From the NCBI RefSeq assembly GCF_028682395.1, contig NZ_JANHLC010000003.1:124001-188000 (forward strand): 64,000 nucleotides of DNA, in the 5' to 3' direction. The notes beneath the pieces are model-generated. The model made no database searches. It was given only the letters and a program-made list of their open reading frames with translations, and was not told where the DNA came from. The position numbers and the translations under genes were made by a program. Numbering within the stretch: position 1 is the first letter of the stretch; each line of letters starts with the position of its first letter. Of the stretch, positions 62,018 to 64,000 are shown in pieces. Source of the stretch: Pseudomonas putida (lineage in GTDB: Bacteria > Pseudomonadota > Gammaproteobacteria > Pseudomonadales > Pseudomonadaceae).

Positions 62018-63504
62018 GAACGCTCCCGCTCGGCGAATAGGGCCTGAACGAAGGGTTCGGCCTCAAAGGTACGCAGATCGTCGATGCCTTCGCCGACACC
62101 GATATAACGGATCGGCAAGCCGAACTGCTTGGCCAGGGCGAAAATCACCCCGCCCTTGGCCGTGCCGTCGAGCTTAGTCAATGCCAGGCCGGTCAGTTGA
62201 ACAGTCTGGTTGAATTGCTTGGCCTGGTTGATCGCGTTCTGCCCGGTGCCAGCATCGAGGACCAGCAGCACTTCATGGGGCGCGTCCGCGTCGAGCTTGC
62301 CGATGACCCGGCGCACCTTTTTCAGTTCTTCCATCAGGTTGTCTTTGGTGTGCAGGCGACCGGCGGTATCGGCGATCAGCACATCGATGCCACGGGCCTT
62401 GGCGGCCTGCACGGCATCGAAGATCACCGAAGCCGAATCGGCACCGGTGTGCTGGGCGATTACCGGGATCTGGTTGCGCTCGCCCCAGACCTGCAACTGC
62501 TCGACCGCCGCCGCACGGAAGGTATCGCCTGCGGCGAGCATGACTTTCTTGCCTTCGAGCTGGAGCTTTTTCGCCAATTTGCCGATGGTGGTGGTCTTGC
62601 CAGCGCCATTGACGCCGACCACCAGGATGACGAACGGCTTGTTCTGGGACACGATCTTCAGCGGTTGTTCGACCGGCTTGAGCAGGGTCGCCAGCTCCGC
62701 CTGCAGGGAGGTGTACAGGGCATCGCTGTCGGTCAGTTGCTTGCGCGCGACCTTCTGGGTCAGGCTCTGGATGATCACACTCGTGGCTTCGACCCCGACG
62801 TCGGCGGTCAGCAGCCGGGTTTCAATTTCTTCGAGCAGGTCATCATCGATGGCTTTCTTGCCCAGGAACAGGCTGGCCATGCCTTCGCCAATACTGGCGC
62901 TGGTTTTCGACAACCCTTGTTTCAGGCGGGCGAAAAAGCCACTTTTGGCAGCCTCGCTGCTGACGACGGGCTCCGGGCTCGGCATCGCCACGACAGCGCT
63001 GGCTACTGGAGCAGGGGTTGGAGCCGGCGCTTGAGCAGCTACAGGCGCTGGCGTCGGCACAATAACCGGTTCCAGCACGGCTCCGACAACCGGTTCCGGC
63101 GCCGGAGCGTCAGGCTCGACACTCGCCGCTTCAAGCGCAAGCACCGGTTCGGCAACCGGGGCGGCGACCTCGACGACCGGCTCGATAGCCGGGATCGCTG
63201 GCGTGATATGCGGTGCCGTATCGTCCTCGACCAGGGCCACCGGCTCTTCGGCGACCGGCAGGGTCAGCCAGGGCTGGGCAGCTACCGGCTCGTCCACCTT
63301 GGGCGTCGATTCTGCCACCGGGCTTTGCAACGGGGGTTCAGGCAGCGTCACCGCGGCTTCGGCCAGCACTGCAGGCTCGGCATCGAGCGGGGGCCGGGCA
63401 GGCTCGGCGACGGTTTCCTGCGGCTTCTTGCGCAGCCATCCGAACAGGCCTTTCTTCTCGCCAGCCGCGGCTGGGGTTTTCTTGTCGTCGTTGGAACCAA
63501 ACAT
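62014..63504 (-). CDS. ftsY: Signal recognition particle receptor FtsY
   Basis: This 496-residue GTPase brings SRP-ribosome complexes to the membrane. Residues 1-190 form a long acidic, Ala/Pro/Val/Glu-rich A domain after a basic start (GLFGWLRKKPQE). The N domain follows (FFARLKQGLSKTSASIGEGM) and the G domain with VVGVNGAGKTTTIGKL near 295, DTFRAAAVEQL, LIADTAGRLHTKDNLM, LTKLDGTAKGG and YIGVGEGIDDLR. It is the first gene of ftsYEX and is divergent from an M16 peptidase. Confidence 0.98.
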   Translation of the reverse strand: MFGSNDDKKTPAAAGEKKGLFGWLRKKPQETVAEPARPPLDAEPAVLAEAAVTLPEPPLQSPVAESTPKVDEPVAAQPWLTLPVAEEPVALVEDDTAPHITPAIPAIEPVVEVAAPVAEPVLALEAASVEPDAPAPEPVVGAVLEPVIVPTPAPVAAQAPAPTPAPVASAVVAMPSPEPVVSSEAAKSGFFARLKQGLSKTSASIGEGMASLFLGKKAIDDDLLEEIETRLLTADVGVEATSVIIQSLTQKVARKQLTDSDALYTSLQAELATLLKPVEQPLKIVSQNKPFVILVVGVNGAGKTTTIGKLAKKLQLEGKKVMLAAGDTFRAAAVEQLQVWGERNQIPVIAQHTGADSASVIFDAVQAAKARGIDVLIADTAGRLHTKDNLMEELKKVRRVIGKLDADAPHEVLLVLDAGTGQNAINQAKQFNQTVQLTGLALTKLDGTAKGGVIFALAKQFGLPIRYIGVGEGIDDLRTFEAEPFVQALFAERERS

Positions 63505-63869
63505 GGAGGACGGCTATCTCAAGGTGGCAACGCGCCCAGAGGGCACGTCGGCAAATAATTTTCGGTGCACAACTGACTGCATTTCCTGCAGCTCGTTCAT
63601 GCGCAACATGCTGTACGGAGTGCCAAGGCACTTTCAAAAACTTTCAAAAAAACGCTTTACCCAGGGACTGGTCGGGCAACGTCGGCGAAAGTGCAGAGTT
63701 TACCGGGATAAACAGCGGTAATCAGCCACCTACTCCAGACTCGGATCAAACAGGGTCAATACCCGCCTGCTTGATAGACGTGGCCGCCAGTAAAACGGAT
63801 CAGTATCCTAGCACCTCCTCGCCCGCCGACGCTAAGACCACGCGGGCAGCCCTACAGGTTTGAATACGT
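63505..63869. other. Divergent promoter region between ftsY and the M16 peptidase
   Basis: This 365-bp region has no gene I can support. It contains an exact tandem repeat of CTTTCAAAAA (63631-63650). On the minus strand this supplies TTGAAA boxes that could be the -35 of ftsY, with TACAGC 16 nt further on. A GTGCC-AA-GGCAC palindrome (63620-63631) touches the repeat. GTTTACC-GGGA-TAAAC lies near 63700. Confidence 0.5.
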
Positions 63870-64000
63870 ATGAATGCTCTAGCCCGCCGTGCCGCTGGCC
63901 TGTTGCTCAGCACGCTCTGTCTGCCCCTCGCAGCCCTGGCTGCCGACCCTCAACCGACCCATGAATTCACCCTCGACAATGGCCTCAAGGTCATTGTGCG
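63870..64000 (+). CDS. M16-family zinc peptidase (N-terminus only, cut by window edge)
   Basis: Only 43 residues are visible. They begin with a signal peptide (ARRAAGLLLSTLCLPLAALAA-D) followed by HEFTLDNGLKVIVR, the typical first strand of M16 (pitrilysin-like) peptidases. The zinc motif HxxEH lies beyond the window. In P. aeruginosa two M16 genes lie divergent from ftsY, which supports the call. Confidence 0.82.
   Translation, partial: MNALARRAAGLLLSTLCLPLAALAADPQPTHEFTLDNGLKVIV

Overview
This window is an ordinary, well-conserved stretch of a Pseudomonas chromosome, most likely from the fluorescens/protegens/chlororaphis side of the genus. I infer this from gene order, high-GC codon use, REP-type intergenic repeats and typical Pseudomonas traits: a SAH riboswitch before ahcY, an inactive PyrC' behind pyrB, tonB3-gshB-pilG, metX-metW and ftsY-ftsE-ftsX-rpoH. 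I see no prophage, insertion sequence, CRISPR array, tRNA or rRNA gene. About 66 protein genes fill the window, and the first and last are cut by its edges.

Layout. Positions 1-1774 hold a REC-PAS-GGDEF-EAL signalling protein (left end cut off). Positions 2156-8367 hold a minus-strand sugar-phosphate block: tkt, epd, pgk, two small lipoproteins (one a MliC lysozyme inhibitor) and fda. Positions 8561-10882 hold a SahR-like ArsR/methyltransferase fusion with metK, behind a near-perfect 26-bp palindrome. Positions 11030-17287 carry cell-envelope and miscellaneous genes: two DUF1090-type periplasmic proteins flanking ligB, a cytochrome c' lipoprotein, mltA, and MAPEG, EamA and thioesterase genes. 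Positions 17407-20054 hold ahcY-metF under a SAH riboswitch. Positions 20162-29431 include a solute-binding protein, rhlE, yceI/cytochrome b561, an amine oxidase with a long Ala/Pro/Lys tail, bioA, rsmE and a hemolysin-III-like gene.

Positions 29476-39403 (minus strand) encode the Pil-Chp chemosensory system (pilG, pilH, pilI, pilJ, chpA, chpC) without the pilK, chpB, chpD and chpE genes known from P. aeruginosa. Then come gshB, tonB3, algH, ruvX, pyrR, pyrB and pyrC', a TM2 protein, an NlpC/P60 hydrolase, and the pilU and pilT retraction ATPases. Next is a plus-strand run: yggS, proC, yggT, DUF167, metX, metW, DUF4426, rdgB, hemW and DUF3392. The right end carries trmB, thiG, thiS, DUF423, mtgA, rpoH, ftsX, ftsE and ftsY (all minus except mtgA) and the start of an M16 peptidase.

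How the genes work together. The activated-methyl cycle is spread over the window: metK makes SAM, ahcY clears SAH, metF supplies methyl-folate, and metX/metW make acylhomoserine. It appears to be controlled by two unrelated SAH sensors: a protein repressor at metK and a riboswitch at ahcY-metF. Twitching genes (pilG-chpC, tonB3, pilT, pilU) lie within 20 kb of each other. rpoH has a clear sigma-E/AlgU-type promoter. I found no wholly new system. The best leads are the dual SAH control, the secreted-looking DNA ligase LigB with its DUF1090 neighbours, and the reduced Chp system.
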